Below, piece after piece: positions 24,407 through 32,805 of a stretch of DNA of 32,805 bases. Below the pieces are notes generated by a model. That model searched no databases. It was not told the origin of the DNA and worked only from the letters and a program-made list of their open reading frames with translations. The stretch covers positions 1 to 32,805 of the forward strand of contig JALQTD010000009.1 in assembly GCA_023264155.1 (NCBI GenBank), written 5' to 3'. Both the position numbers and the translations under genes were made by a program. Source of the DNA: Flavobacteriales bacterium. GTDB lineage: Bacteria > Bacteroidota > Bacteroidia > Flavobacteriales_D > Sanyastnellaceae. The first letter of the stretch is position 1. Every line of letters begins with the position of its first letter.

Positions 24407-25111
24407 ATGAGCAATAAGGGCTTGTTTCCGACTTCCTTGTCGAAAAAGTATGCGATGGCCGCGACCGGCCTGTTTCTGTGCCTCTTCTTGGTCGGGCATT
24501 TGTTGGGGAACCTGCAATTGTTCATCCCAGGAGCGGAGGGCAAAGAGGCGTTCAACGCCTATGCGTTGTTTATGACCACCTTTCCGTTGGTGAAGGTGCT
24601 GAGTTACCTGACCTATTTCGGTATTTTGCTGCATGCCGTGGACGGCATCTTGCTCGCCCGTGCGAACCGCGCCGCGCGCCCGGTGCGTTACGCGAAAGAG
24701 AACGGCGCTGCAAACGCGGGATGGAGCAGCCGCAACATGGCCTTGCTCGGGACCATCGTGCTCGCCTTCATCGCGGTGCACATGCAGAACTTTTGGTACG
24801 TCATGCATTTTGGTGAACCCGGAATGTACAGTTTGGCCTCTGGAGAGGAGGTGAAGGACTTGCACCAAGTGGTCATGGACTTTTTCGGTCCAGCAAACAG
24901 CATGGCCATCGCGGCGGTAGCCTTCTATTTGCTGGCGCAGGCAGCCATCGGGTTCCACTTGTGGCATGGGTTTGCTAGCGCTTTCCAATCGTTTGGCTTG
25001 CGTTCTGCGAAATACACGCCATGGATTGAACGGGTGGGCCAAGCGTTCAGCGTTTTGGTGCCTTTGGCCTTTGCGGTCATTCCTGTTTACCTCTACATCT
25101 CTCAGCATTAA
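24407..25111 (+). CDS. sdhC: Succinate dehydrogenase/fumarate reductase cytochrome b subunit
   Basis: The membrane anchor of complex II, carrying quinone and haem sites. The 234-residue product has five hydrophobic segments, the B-type (Wolinella/Bacillus-like, single anchor subunit, two haems) topology: [21 protein letters not shown] near residue 15, [56 protein letters not shown] and a last segment near the C-terminus. Histidines in GHLLG, LLHAVDG, VHMQNF and GFHLWHG are the likely haem ligands. It starts the operon and is followed 14 nt later by the flavoprotein gene. Confidence 0.93.
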   Translation: MSNKGLFPTSLSKKYAMAATGLFLCLFLVGHLLGNLQLFIPGAEGKEAFNAYALFMTTFPLVKVLSYLTYFGILLHAVDGILLARANRAARPVRYAKENGAANAGWSSRNMALLGTIVLAFIAVHMQNFWYVMHFGEPGMYSLASGEEVKDLHQVVMDFFGPANSMAIAAVAFYLLAQAAIGFHLWHGFASAFQSFGLRSAKYTPWIERVGQAFSVLVPLAFAVIPVYLYISQH

Positions 25112-25125
25112 TTCACGACGCAGCC

Positions 25126-27123
25126 ATGTTAGAATCGAAAATTCCTCAAGGCCCGATTGCCGAAAAGTGGACGAATCACAAGAATTCGATCCGGTTGGTC
25201 AATCCAGCGAACAAGCGGTTGATCGACGTGATTGTCGTGGGAACGGGATTGGCTGGAAGTTCAGCCGCGGCCTCCTTGGCCGAGATGGGGTACAACGTGA
25301 AGGCCTTCTGCTTTCAAGACTCCCCACGCCGTGCACACTCCATTGCTGCGCAGGGTGGTATCAATGCCGCTAAGAACTACCAAAACGACGGCGATTCCAC
25401 CTACCGTTTGTTCTATGACACGGTGAAGGGTGGTGACTACCGGAGCCGCGAAGCGAACGTGTACCGTTTGGCCGAGGTTTCCGCGAACATCATCGACCAA
25501 TGCGTGGCGCAAGGGGTTCCGTTTGCACGGGACTATGGTGGCCTGTTGGACAATCGCTCCTTCGGTGGGGTGCAGGTTTCGCGGACATTCTACGCCAAAG
25601 GCCAAACCGGACAGCAGCTGTTGTTGGGAGCGTATTCCGCCCTCAGCCGCCAAATCTCAAAAGGCAAGGTGCAGTTGTTTAACCGTCACGAAATGATGGA
25701 TGTGGTGATGGTGGACGGGAAATGCCGTGGCATCATTGCCCGCAACCTAGTTACTGGCGAAGTGGAGCGCCACGGCGCGCACGCGGTGGTGTTGGCTTCT
25801 GGTGGATACGGAAACGTGTTCTTCTTGAGCACCAACGCCATGGGCTCCAATGTGTCGGCGGCTTGGAAGGCGCATAAAAAAGGCGCGCACTTTGCTAACC
25901 CGAGTTTCACGCAGATTCACCCCACTTGCATTCCGGTTTCGGGTTCGCATCAGTCGAAGCTGACCTTGATGTCCGAGTCCCTCCGGAACGATGGGCGCAT
26001 CTGGGTACCGAAGAAGAAAGAGGATGCTTTGGCCATTCGGGAAGGGCGATTGCGTCCGGTTGATTTGGCCGAAGAAGACCGCGATTATTACCTCGAGCGC
26101 CGGTACCCAGCGTTCGGTAACTTGGTTCCCCGAGACGTGGCTTCGCGGGCAGCGAAGGAGCGGTGCGATGCGGGCTTCGGTGTGAATGAAACGGGGGAAG
26201 CTGTGTTTTTGGACTATGCCAGTGCCATCGAACGTTACGGCAAGACCGAGGCCAACATCCAAGGCATCGATTCGCCGTCCAAAGCGCAAATCACCGAACT
26301 CGGAAAGGCTGTGGTCAAGGCGAAGTACGGCAACCTGTTCGATATGTATCAGCAAATCACTGCTGATAATCCGTACGAGACACCGATGAAGATTTACCCT
26401 GCGGTGCACTACACCATGGGTGGCTTGTGGGTTGACTACAATTTGATGACGGCTGTTCCCGGTCTTTACGCAGCAGGAGAGGCGAATTTCTCAGACCATG
26501 GTGCGAACCGACTCGGGGCGTCGGCCTTGATGCAAGGCCTTGCTGATGGCTATTTCGTGCTGCCATACACCATCGGCGATTACTTGGCAGATGACATCCG
26601 GACCGGACCGATTTCCACGGATCATCCGGCTTTCGTTGAAGCGGAAAAATCCGTTACCGAACGCATCAACCACTTCTTGAACAACAACGGGGATACCCCG
26701 GTGGACGATTTCCACCGCCGGTTGGGTTTGATCATGTGGAACAAATGTGGCATGGCGCGGAATGCGGAGGGATTGAAAGAGGCGATTCAAGAAATTCGGG
26801 CGTTGCGGGAGGAGTTTTGGCAAAAGGTCCGCGTGCCGGGAACGGGCGATCAATACAATCCTGAACTGGACAAGGCAGGTCGGGTTGCCGACTTCCTGGA
26901 GTTGGGTGAGTTGATGTGCGTGGATGCGCTGGCCCGCGAGGAATCATGTGGTGGCCACTTCCGCGAAGAGCATCAGACCGAAGAGGGTGAGGCCCTTCGG
27001 AATGACGAAGAATTCACGTTTGTGTCGGCATGGCAGTACACAGGCGACCCTTCCGAGGCGAAGTTGGAGAAAGAAGAATTGGTTTACGAAAACATCGAGC
27101 TGAAGCAACGCAGCTACAAGTAA
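25126..27123 (+). CDS. sdhA: Succinate dehydrogenase/fumarate reductase flavoprotein subunit
   Basis: The catalytic subunit oxidises succinate to fumarate (or the reverse) on the cytoplasmic face of the inner membrane. The 665-residue product has the FAD-binding loop [12 protein letters not shown] (from 38), the flavin-attachment region HSIAAQGG with H71, THE substrate-site segments FTQIHPT and [13 protein letters not shown], and [30 protein letters not shown]. The helical domain with [12 protein letters not shown] and the C-terminal ELKQRSYK tail belong to the longer Bacteroidota form. It sits between sdhC and sdhB with gaps of 14 and 7 nt. Whether the complex works as oxidase or reductase cannot be told from sequence. 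Confidence 0.96.
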   Translation: MLESKIPQGPIAEKWTNHKNSIRLVNPANKRLIDVIVVGTGLAGSSAAASLAEMGYNVKAFCFQDSPRRAHSIAAQGGINAAKNYQNDGDSTYRLFYDTVKGGDYRSREANVYRLAEVSANIIDQCVAQGVPFARDYGGLLDNRSFGGVQVSRTFYAKGQTGQQLLLGAYSALSRQISKGKVQLFNRHEMMDVVMVDGKCRGIIARNLVTGEVERHGAHAVVLASGGYGNVFFLSTNAMGSNVSAAWKAHKKGAHFANPSFTQIHPTCIPVSGSHQSKLTLMSESLRNDGRIWVPKKKEDALAIREGRLRPVDLAEEDRDYYLERRYPAFGNLVPRDVASRAAKERCDAGFGVNETGEAVFLDYASAIERYGKTEANIQGIDSPSKAQITELGKAVVKAKYGNLFDMYQQITADNPYETPMKIYPAVHYTMGGLWVDYNLMTAVPGLYAAGEANFSDHGANRLGASALMQGLADGYFVLPYTIGDYLADDIRTGPISTDHPAFVEAEKSVTERINHFLNNNGDTPVDDFHRRLGLIMWNKCGMARNAEGLKEAIQEIRALREEFWQKVRVPGTGDQYNPELDKAGRVADFLELGELMCVDALAREESCGGHFREEHQTEEGEALRNDEEFTFVSAWQYTGDPSEAKLEKEELVYENIELKQRSYK

Positions 27124-27130
27124 TCACACC

Positions 27131-27880
27131 ATGAACTTGACGTTGAAGATTTGGCGCCAAAACGGCCCAACAGACAAAGGACGGATGGAAACCTACCCGG
27201 TTTCAGGAATCTCCGAGCACATGTCGTTCTTGGAGATGATGGACGTGCTGAATGATCAGCTCGTTCGGGACGGGAAGGACCCGATTGCATTCGACCACGA
27301 TTGCCGCGAAGGCATTTGCGGGATGTGCTCCATGTTCATCAATGGGGAGGCTCACGGCCCGGGTCGCGGAGTGACCACCTGCCAGTTACACATGCGCTCC
27401 TTCAAGGACGGTGATACCATCTACATCGAGCCTTGGCGTGCGAAGGCGTTCCCGGTCATCAAGGACCTCGTGGTCGACCGCAGTGCGTTCGATCGCGTAA
27501 TCCAAGCCGGGGGGTACGTTTCCGTCAACACTTCCGGCAACACGATCGACGCGAATGCCATACCGATTCCCAAGCCGGATGCAGATGAGGCGTTCAATGC
27601 GGCGACGTGCATCGGATGCGGGGCGTGTGTCGCCACGTGCAAGAACGCTTCGGCCATGTTGTTCGTGTCAGCTAAAGTTTCGCAGCTTGCTTTGTTGCCA
27701 CAAGGGCAGCCAGAGCGCGACATTCGGGTGAAACGGATGGTTGAGCAAATGGACAAGGAAGGCTTTGGAAACTGCACCAACACGGGCGCCTGTGAGGTGG
27801 AGTGTCCGAAGGGCATCAGCTTGTCGAACATCGCTCGCATGAACCGGGACTTTTTGTCTGCTTCGTTGAAAGGAGAATAA
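27131..27880 (+). CDS. sdhB: Succinate dehydrogenase/fumarate reductase iron-sulfur subunit
   Basis: It relays electrons from FAD to the quinone site. All cluster ligands are visible in the 249-residue product: the [2Fe-2S] cysteines C58, C63, C66 and C84 (CREGICGMC...TTC); then [11 protein letters not shown] (C160, C163, C166, C170) and [12 protein letters not shown] (C215, C221, C225) for the [4Fe-4S] and [3Fe-4S] clusters. It ends the operon; the next element is a tRNA gene with its own promoter after 47 nt. No hairpin terminator follows the stop. Confidence 0.96.
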   Translation: MNLTLKIWRQNGPTDKGRMETYPVSGISEHMSFLEMMDVLNDQLVRDGKDPIAFDHDCREGICGMCSMFINGEAHGPGRGVTTCQLHMRSFKDGDTIYIEPWRAKAFPVIKDLVVDRSAFDRVIQAGGYVSVNTSGNTIDANAIPIPKPDADEAFNAATCIGCGACVATCKNASAMLFVSAKVSQLALLPQGQPERDIRVKRMVEQMDKEGFGNCTNTGACEVECPKGISLSNIARMNRDFLSASLKGE

Positions 27881-27906
27881 GAACACCTTTCTGCGTGGAA
27901 GCGCCT

Positions 27907-27914
27907 TAAATTTG
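27907..27914 (+). promoter_or_regulatory. -7 promoter box of tRNA-Pro
   Basis: TAAATTTG is an exact TAnnTTTG match, 13 nt before the first base of the tRNA. No well-spaced TTG is seen. Confidence 0.6.
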
Positions 27915-27927
27915 CGACCACTGTTGA

Positions 27928-28001
27928 CGGGATATAGCGCAGCCCGGTAGCGCGCTTCGTTCGGGACGAAGAGGCCGCAGGTTCGAATCCTGCTATCCCG
28001 A
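27928..28001 (+). tRNA. tRNA-Pro (anticodon CGG)
   Basis: The 74-nt gene folds as a full cloverleaf. The acceptor stem is CGGGATA/TATCCCG; the D stem GCGC/GCGC holds loop AGCCCGGTA; the anticodon stem CTTCG/CGAAG holds loop TTCGGGA, giving anticodon CGG at 27962-27964 for codon CCG; the T arm is GCAGG-TTCGAAT-CCTGC. C1:G72 with A73 is a proline identity feature. The 3' CCA is not encoded, since the next bases are CTG. A hairpin terminator follows. Confidence 0.97.
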
Positions 28002-28008
28002 CTGTCAG

Positions 28009-28047
28009 AAAAAGCCCCTCACCTGTTGAGGGGCTTTTGACTTTTTT
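28009..28047 (+). terminator. Terminator after tRNA-Pro
   Basis: GCCCCTCA at 28014-28021 pairs perfectly with TGAGGGGC at 28027-28034 around a 5-nt loop. TTTT and then TTTTTT (28042-28047) follow. Five As flank the left arm, so it could also stop minus-strand transcription. Confidence 0.88.
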
Positions 28048-28063
28048 GTCAGTTTCATGACCG

Positions 28064-28091
28064 TTGCAATGTGGATGAAATCGTATCTTGC
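28064..28091 (+). promoter_or_regulatory. Promoter of the metal-binding protein/TonB receptor pair
   Basis: TTG at 28064-28066, a 17-nt spacer and TATCTTGC at 28084-28091 fit TTG-N17-23-TAnnTTTG with two mismatches in the -7 box. The box ends 4 nt before the ATG at 28096, so the mRNA would be essentially leaderless. Confidence 0.45.
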
Positions 28092-28095
28092 CCCC

Positions 28096-28437
28096 ATGAA
28101 ACATTTGATCGCCTTCACATTGATGGTCGCTGCTCTCGGAGTTCAAGCGCAAAAAGTTGAAACCAGTTTCAGGGTCGAAGGGGTTTGTGGCATGTGCGAG
28201 GCGCGGATTGAAGGAGCATTGGATGTCCACGGCGTGGTCTCGGCGGAATGGGACCGCGAATCGAAAATGCTGACCGTGGTCTACAAGGAAAAGCAAATCT
28301 CTGAAGCGACCTTGCATGATTTGATCCATGCGGTCGGCCATGATACATCCACGGGGAAGGCGACGGATGAGGAGTACGCGGGCCTGCACGGGTGTTGCAA
28401 GTACCGCGAAGGCGCCAGCTGCACGAAGCATGAGTAA
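28096..28437 (+). CDS. Secreted heavy-metal-associated (HMA) domain protein
   Basis: The 113-residue protein has a signal peptide (about 1-19, ending VQAQ) and one HMA fold, with metal-binding CGMC (C31, C34) in VEGVCGMCEARIEGAL. The beta-strand VVSAEWDRESKMLTVVY and the last helix complete the fold. The C-terminal tail has more possible ligands: H98, C100, C101, C109 and H112. Exported HMA proteins of this type are usually copper or similar soft-metal binders. The start at 28096 gives a normal signal peptide; ATGs at 28057, 28069 and 28075 would spoil it. The last 8 nt overlap the TonB receptor start (ATGAGTAA), which suggests the two act together in metal uptake or sensing at the envelope. 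Confidence 0.87.
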   Translation: MKHLIAFTLMVAALGVQAQKVETSFRVEGVCGMCEARIEGALDVHGVVSAEWDRESKMLTVVYKEKQISEATLHDLIHAVGHDTSTGKATDEEYAGLHGCCKYREGASCTKHE

Positions 28438-30793
28438 AACCTGTGCGGTCCGGGCTGGTTTAGCGGTTTTCCTGAGCGCCGCATTGGTTGCTACGGGATG
28501 GGCTCAGCGGACAAAAGGGAAGGTTTACGAGGAAACGGGGACATATGAGTTGAAGCATGTGCCGATGCCTGGCGCCCATGTCAGGGTTTTGCATGGTGAT
28601 CAAATTGCGGTTACCGATGGCTTCGGCGTATTTGAGTTGGAAGGGTTGGCCATCGGAGACACCATAGAGGCCTCCATGGTCGGTTATGAGCCCTCTGGAT
28701 GGGTGTGGGAAGGGGAGCGGTTCATCGAGCTGGTGTTGCGGCCGGGTGTGGTGTTGGGAGCGGCCGAAGTGGTCGCTGAGCAGCGGCCGAGCAGCCTGTC
28801 CTTGATGAATGCCTTGAATGTCCAAACCTTGAACCGGGCGGAATTGGTCAAGGCTGCGTGCTGCAATTTGTCCGAAGCGTTCGAGACGAATGCCTCCGTT
28901 GACGCGTCTTTCACGGATGCGGTCACCGGAACGCGCCAAATCCGCATGCTCGGACTCGACGGCAAATACACGCAACTCCTCGTCGACAACCTGCCCGGGC
29001 CCCGTGGCCTATCCGTTGTTCAGGGCTTGCTGCTCATTCCGGGAGATTGGGTCAACAGCATCGCCATTTCCAAAGGCGCAGGCTCCGTGTCCGGCGGTTA
29101 TGAGAGCATCACCGGCCAGATCAACGTTGCCCATAAAAACCCCATGAACGCCGATCCCTTCCACGCCAACCTCTACCTCAACGGGGCCGGTCGCATGGAA
29201 TGGAATCACGTCAGCACGCACGCCGTCAGCCGCAGGTGGAAAACAGCGGTGTTGAGCCACGCGCTTTACAACGGCCGGGTAAACGACCGCAACGGCGATG
29301 GCTTCCTTGACACGCCGCTCCAACGCCATTTGGTCCTCCGAAACGAATGGAAATTCACGGGCGACCGTGGGATCCGAGGCGAGTACGCGGTGTCGGGCGC
29401 GACAACGGAACTTGTTTCAGGCATGGCCGATGGGGTGGCTGATGAGGCGGTTTGGTCCCAATTGGATGCGTGGCAAGCAAGCGACGGCATGGAAGGGGTG
29501 TGGCGCGGAACCTCCTTCATAGAGCGCGCTGAGGCCAGCGCGAAAACGGGCTACGTGTTTCCCGATGCGGAATGGCGAAGCATCGGTACCCAATTCAACG
29601 CGTTGCATCACCGGACCTGGCACAACATGGGCGGAAATCGGTACGATGGCACGGAGCGCATGTTCCGAGGCAACATCCTCTATGCCGGCCGCCTAGCTCC
29701 GGAACACCACACCTTCACGACGGGCGCCAGTTATGTTTACAACGACTTCAATGAATCGGCGGAATGGGCGGATTCGGCGGCGGTGAACTGGTCGCGCACC
29801 GAGCGCGTGCCGGGGGCCTTTTTCGAGTACACGTTTGATGACGAGCGGCGCTGGAACGTGGTAGCAGGTCTGCGGGCCGATGCCCACAACCTCTACGGCC
29901 GGTTTGTGTCCCCGCGCCTGCATGCCCGATTCAGCGTCACGGATGCCTTGTCGTTGAAGGCCTCGGCCGGACGCGGCTTGCGCGTGCCCAATCCGCTCAT
30001 GGAGCAGTTGGGCCCTTGGGCGAGCCGGCGGACTTGGCTGACCTGGCAGGGCGATCAAGTCGCTCCGCTGCAGCTATTGGACATCCGTCCCGAGCAGGCC
30101 ACGAACGTGGGGTTGAATGCCACGGCGGCTTTTAAGTTGAATCACCGGGATGCAAGCTTGGCATTCGATGCGTATTGGACGGAATTTTCGAACCGTTTGG
30201 TGGTGGACATGGACTATGACCCTTCGAAGATCCTGCTGTACAATTTGGAAGGCATTTCGCGGTCCAAAACCGCTCAAGTCGAGTTCGATTGGTCCGCCCA
30301 CCGCCGCTTCGATGTCCGCCTTGCCTACCGTTACGTGGATGCCGTGACCGACCGCCTGCAGCCCGATTACCGCCGCGACCCGTTCGTTTCGCGTCACCGC
30401 GGTTTTGGCCAAATCTCGTACGCCAGCCGCACCAGCGAGCAAGGCAGCCAATGGCGCGTGGACGCCACCCTGCAGTGGGTCGGTGCCCAACGCCTGCCCT
30501 CTACGGCCGCCAACCCCGAGCCCTTCCAACAGCCCGAAGTGGCGCCAGACTTCACCCAATTCAACCTCCAAGCGTCGCGGGATTTTTCGCGCAACGCGAG
30601 CGCCTACTTGGGCGTCGAAAACGTCATGAACGTGCGCCAGGAGCGGCCGATCATTGCAGCCACGGCGGACGAGGGGGATTTCAATAACTACTTCGACGCG
30701 AGCTTGGTCTACGGTCCGATTTTCGGCCGCATGGTGTATGCGGGATTGCGTTGGCGGATTGCGCCCCTCGATTCAAAAGGTGGATCGTTTTAA
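28430..30793 (+). CDS. TonB-dependent outer-membrane receptor, probably for a metal (copper) ligand
   Basis: A 787-residue outer-membrane transporter with a signal peptide (about 1-26, ending GWAQ) and a CarboxypepD_reg-like domain (30-105). The plug domain opens with AELVKAACCNLSEAFETNAS, which carries an adjacent cysteine pair (C144-C145), followed by TDAVTGTRQIRMLGLDGKYT and KGAGSVSGGYESITGQINV; a barrel reaches the C-terminus. This plug, with CC before the NLSE segment, is characteristic of a Bacteroidota receptor subfamily found beside HMA proteins. The substrate is inferred from that context. The start overlaps the HMA gene by 8 nt; the frame is open upstream but inside that gene. Its 3' end overlaps convergent dnaE by 21 nt. 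GC skew swings along the gene as in the T9SS cargo. Confidence 0.88.
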   Translation: MSKTCAVRAGLAVFLSAALVATGWAQRTKGKVYEETGTYELKHVPMPGAHVRVLHGDQIAVTDGFGVFELEGLAIGDTIEASMVGYEPSGWVWEGERFIELVLRPGVVLGAAEVVAEQRPSSLSLMNALNVQTLNRAELVKAACCNLSEAFETNASVDASFTDAVTGTRQIRMLGLDGKYTQLLVDNLPGPRGLSVVQGLLLIPGDWVNSIAISKGAGSVSGGYESITGQINVAHKNPMNADPFHANLYLNGAGRMEWNHVSTHAVSRRWKTAVLSHALYNGRVNDRNGDGFLDTPLQRHLVLRNEWKFTGDRGIRGEYAVSGATTELVSGMADGVADEAVWSQLDAWQASDGMEGVWRGTSFIERAEASAKTGYVFPDAEWRSIGTQFNALHHRTWHNMGGNRYDGTERMFRGNILYAGRLAPEHHTFTTGASYVYNDFNESAEWADSAAVNWSRTERVPGAFFEYTFDDERRWNVVAGLRADAHNLYGRFVSPRLHARFSVTDALSLKASAGRGLRVPNPLMEQLGPWASRRTWLTWQGDQVAPLQLLDIRPEQATNVGLNATAAFKLNHRDASLAFDAYWTEFSNRLVVDMDYDPSKILLYNLEGISRSKTAQVEFDWSAHRRFDVRLAYRYVDAVTDRLQPDYRRDPFVSRHRGFGQISYASRTSEQGSQWRVDATLQWVGAQRLPSTAANPEPFQQPEVAPDFTQFNLQASRDFSRNASAYLGVENVMNVRQERPIIAATADEGDFNNYFDASLVYGPIFGRMVYAGLRWRIAPLDSKGGSF

Positions 30794-32805
30794 TTGCGCC
30801 CCGCTGCTTCGCGCGCTCGGCACATTGCGTCGGCGGCTCGTGGGTTTGCGGTTCACTTGCATCGCCGTGTCACCTTCTGCATATCGCGGGTCCGGGATGT
30901 AGTCGAGTTTTTCCATGGCCGACGCTTCGATGTGGACGCATCCGTACTCTTCTCGAACGGGGCCTGTGATTTGGTAAATGCCCCGCCCCCGGAACGCATG
31001 CGTTCGCAGTGCCGGGGGGAAATGCACGGTGTCCAACCAGTCGCCGCGGGCATCGACGAAGCAGCCGAAGCACATCCGCTCCCCCCGCGAAGTTTGGGTT
31101 TCCTTGACGGTCACCAAGTACCCCACGCCCGTCACCACTTGCCCAAGCCGCCCCTGCATTCCGCGGGCAGGAACCGCGTGGCGGGCCTGGGCTTGAGCGG
31201 CGGGTGTGAGCAGTGAGAAGGGGGAGCACAGTGGGAACCCGAACAACTCGATTTGGTCAAAGGCGTCTTCCAAATGCCCACTTTCCAAATCCGGCAACTC
31301 AAACGTGCGGGAGTTTTGCGCAAACAATTGCGGCTGGTGCTCGGTCCCCCGCCCATGCCCTAGCAGGAAATGCGCCTCCCACAGCAAGGCTTGCTTCGTC
31401 GCTCCCGTAAAACGAAAACCGCCCGCCCGAATGAGCAACACGAGCTGATCCAAGGTGACGGGAACGCGTTCCACGAATTCGCTCAGCGACCGAAAAGGGC
31501 CGTGGAGCTGCCGCTCACGCATCCACAACCCGACCCCTTCGGCCTCCGCTCCGCTCACCAAGTTGAAGCCCAGCACCAAGGCGCCATCCACCACGTCCGC
31601 TTCCCATCCACCCCGGTTGACACACGGCTCTTCGATGCGCGCGCCGAGCATGCGGGCTTCGTGGACGTAGAATTCGGTGCGGTAAAATCCCCCGAAGTTG
31701 TTGATGCAGGCAGCCATGTATTCCAGCGGCCAATGCGCTTTCAAGAAGAGGCTCTGGTAGCTCTCCACGGCATATGATGCGGAGTGCCCCTTGGCGAAGG
31801 CATAACCGGCGAAGCTCTCCACTTGCCGCCAAACTTCCTTCGCTTCTTCCGGCCGCCTCCCACGCGCCACGGCCTTTTGCTGAAAAAGTTGGGCGGCCTG
31901 GGCGAATTCATCGGTTGACCGGAATTTGCCGCTCATTCCCCGCCGCAGGACATCGGCTTCCCCGAGGTCGAGTCCTGCGAAGTGGTGGGCGACTTTGATG
32001 ACGTCTTCTTGGTACACCATCACGCCATAGGTCTCAGGCATGAGCTCGAGCAACACAGGATGCGCATCGCCCCGACGTTGGGGGTGCCGGTGCCGCTCGA
32101 TGTACGCCTTCATCATCCCGCTTTTTGCCACGCCCGGCCGGATGACGGAACTCGCAGCAACAAGCCCGAGGTAGGTGTCGACCTGCAGTTTCTTTAACAG
32201 CATGCGCATGGCTGGGGATTCGACATAAAAGCAGCCGATGGCTTCAGCCCCACGCAGCATGACACGGATTTTTGGATCCTCCTTGAAGCGGCGCATGTCG
32301 TGGATGTCGATGCGCTTCGCTGCGTCCGGATCACTCCGTTCGATGAAACGCATGGTGTCCCGGATCTTCCCCAATCCGCGCTGGCTGAGGATATCGAACT
32401 TGTACAGCCCGACATCCTCTGCCACCAGCATGTCGAATTGGGTGGTGGGAAAACCCTTGGGGGGCATGAACGTCGCACAATAGCGGTGAATGGGTTGGTC
32501 GGCGATGAGCAAGCCACACGCGTGAATGGTCAGGGCATTGGGTTGGTCTTTCAGCAAGCCCGCATACTTGATGACCAAACGCTCCAATTCATCGAGGCGA
32601 TTGGGATCAAACCGCCCATCCGCCAACACATCGATGTCGGCCTTCGGCAGCCCAAACACCTTCCCCAACTCCCGCACCACAGCCCGGTACTGAAATGTGC
32701 TGTACGCTCCCACCAGCGCCACGTGATCGAACCTCCTGAAGATGTAGGCCGTCACATCATCCCGGTCCGTCCATGAAAAGTCGATGTCAAAGTCCGGCGG
32801 ATTCT
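30773..32805 (-). CDS. DnaE-type DNA polymerase III alpha subunit, error-prone (DnaE2/ImuC-like) form; 5' end outside window
   Basis: About 676 residues are visible, from the catalytic palm to the C-terminus. The first codons read NPPDFDIDFSWTDRDD, containing the PDxDxD metal-binding aspartates of bacterial C-family polymerases. Then come YRAVVRELGKVFGLPKADID, the HACGLLIAD segment, FDILSQRGLGKIRDT, VASSVIRPGVAKSGMM, YGVMVYQEDVIKVAH and FAKGHSASYAVESYQSLFLKAH. Helix-hairpin-helix and OB-fold regions follow, with a basic serine-rich tail. The short length after the palm and the lack of a long C-terminal tau-binding region suggest the second, error-prone DnaE of Bacteroidota instead of the replicative one. 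The frame continues past the window end, so an apparent start at 32755 (GTG) is internal. Its 3' end overlaps the TonB receptor gene tail to tail by 21 nt. Confidence 0.85.
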   Translation of the reverse strand, partial: NPPDFDIDFSWTDRDDVTAYIFRRFDHVALVGAYSTFQYRAVVRELGKVFGLPKADIDVLADGRFDPNRLDELERLVIKYAGLLKDQPNALTIHACGLLIADQPIHRYCATFMPPKGFPTTQFDMLVAEDVGLYKFDILSQRGLGKIRDTMRFIERSDPDAAKRIDIHDMRRFKEDPKIRVMLRGAEAIGCFYVESPAMRMLLKKLQVDTYLGLVAASSVIRPGVAKSGMMKAYIERHRHPQRRGDAHPVLLELMPETYGVMVYQEDVIKVAHHFAGLDLGEADVLRRGMSGKFRSTDEFAQAAQLFQQKAVARGRRPEEAKEVWRQVESFAGYAFAKGHSASYAVESYQSLFLKAHWPLEYMAACINNFGGFYRTEFYVHEARMLGARIEEPCVNRGGWEADVVDGALVLGFNLVSGAEAEGVGLWMRERQLHGPFRSLSEFVERVPVTLDQLVLLIRAGGFRFTGATKQALLWEAHFLLGHGRGTEHQPQLFAQNSRTFELPDLESGHLEDAFDQIELFGFPLCSPFSLLTPAAQAQARHAVPARGMQGRLGQVVTGVGYLVTVKETQTSRGERMCFGCFVDARGDWLDTVHFPPALRTHAFRGRGIYQITGPVREEYGCVHIEASAMEKLDYIPDPRYAEGDTAMQVNRKPTSRRRNVPSARSSGAQLKRSTF

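Noticed and set aside
32755-32805. GTG at 32755 as the start of the DnaE gene
   Set aside because: The frame continues upstream with the family motif NPPDFDIDF up to the window edge, so the GTG is an internal valine codon.

Overview
The window looks like a piece of core chromosome from a GC-rich member of the Bacteroidota (base composition roughly 60% G+C by eye). Four things point there: a giant secreted protein with a type B C-terminal sorting domain of the type IX secretion system (T9SS); outer-membrane TonB receptors with N-terminal carboxypeptidase-like extensions; a three-subunit, B-type succinate dehydrogenase; and promoter -7 boxes of the Bacteroidota form TAnnTTTG instead of E. coli-type boxes. 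Shine-Dalgarno sequences are not evident. The lineage cannot be fixed further from this stretch.

Layout. 1-2504: glycyl-tRNA synthetase (C-terminal part outside the window) divergent from gpsA. 2569-8235 (+): a T9SS cargo protein, an HU-CCDC81/SPOR envelope protein and a HAD-like hydrolase. 8228-13987 (-): a four-gene run in which every junction overlaps (TonB receptor, kdsB, S9 peptidase lipoprotein, small conserved protein). 14129-15181 (+): dprA. 15097-17871 (-): rseP and a cation/proton antiporter. 18002-21854 (+): class A penicillin-binding protein, then scoA-scoB. 21856-23732 (-): gltX-folB. 23887-24246 (+): a short ssb, ending at a strong terminator. 24407-27880 (+): sdhCAB. 27928-28001: tRNA-Pro(CGG) with its own promoter and terminator. 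28096-30793 (+): a secreted heavy-metal-binding protein overlapping a TonB receptor. 30773-32805 (-): a DnaE-type polymerase whose N-terminus lies beyond the window.

The genes mostly serve envelope building (KDO activation, peptidoglycan synthesis, intramembrane proteolysis, outer-membrane receptors, T9SS), central metabolism (glycerol-3-phosphate, ketone-body CoA transfer, succinate oxidation), translation and DNA handling (DprA, SSB, DnaE). Packing is tight. Cotranscribed genes often overlap by 1-19 nt, and four convergent pairs have their stops overlapping or 1 nt apart (85, 21 and 8 nt overlaps). No stretch longer than about 160 nt lacks a gene, so there are no large empty regions.

I found no CRISPR array, prophage, insertion sequence, toxin-antitoxin pair or defence island, and no clearly new system. 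The observations most worth a second look are a four-cysteine, zinc-ribbon-like insert in the penicillin-binding protein, -7 boxes only 4-12 nt from several start codons (possible leaderless mRNAs), a perfect 9-bp-arm palindrome between gltX and ssb, and the metal-binding protein/TonB receptor pair.
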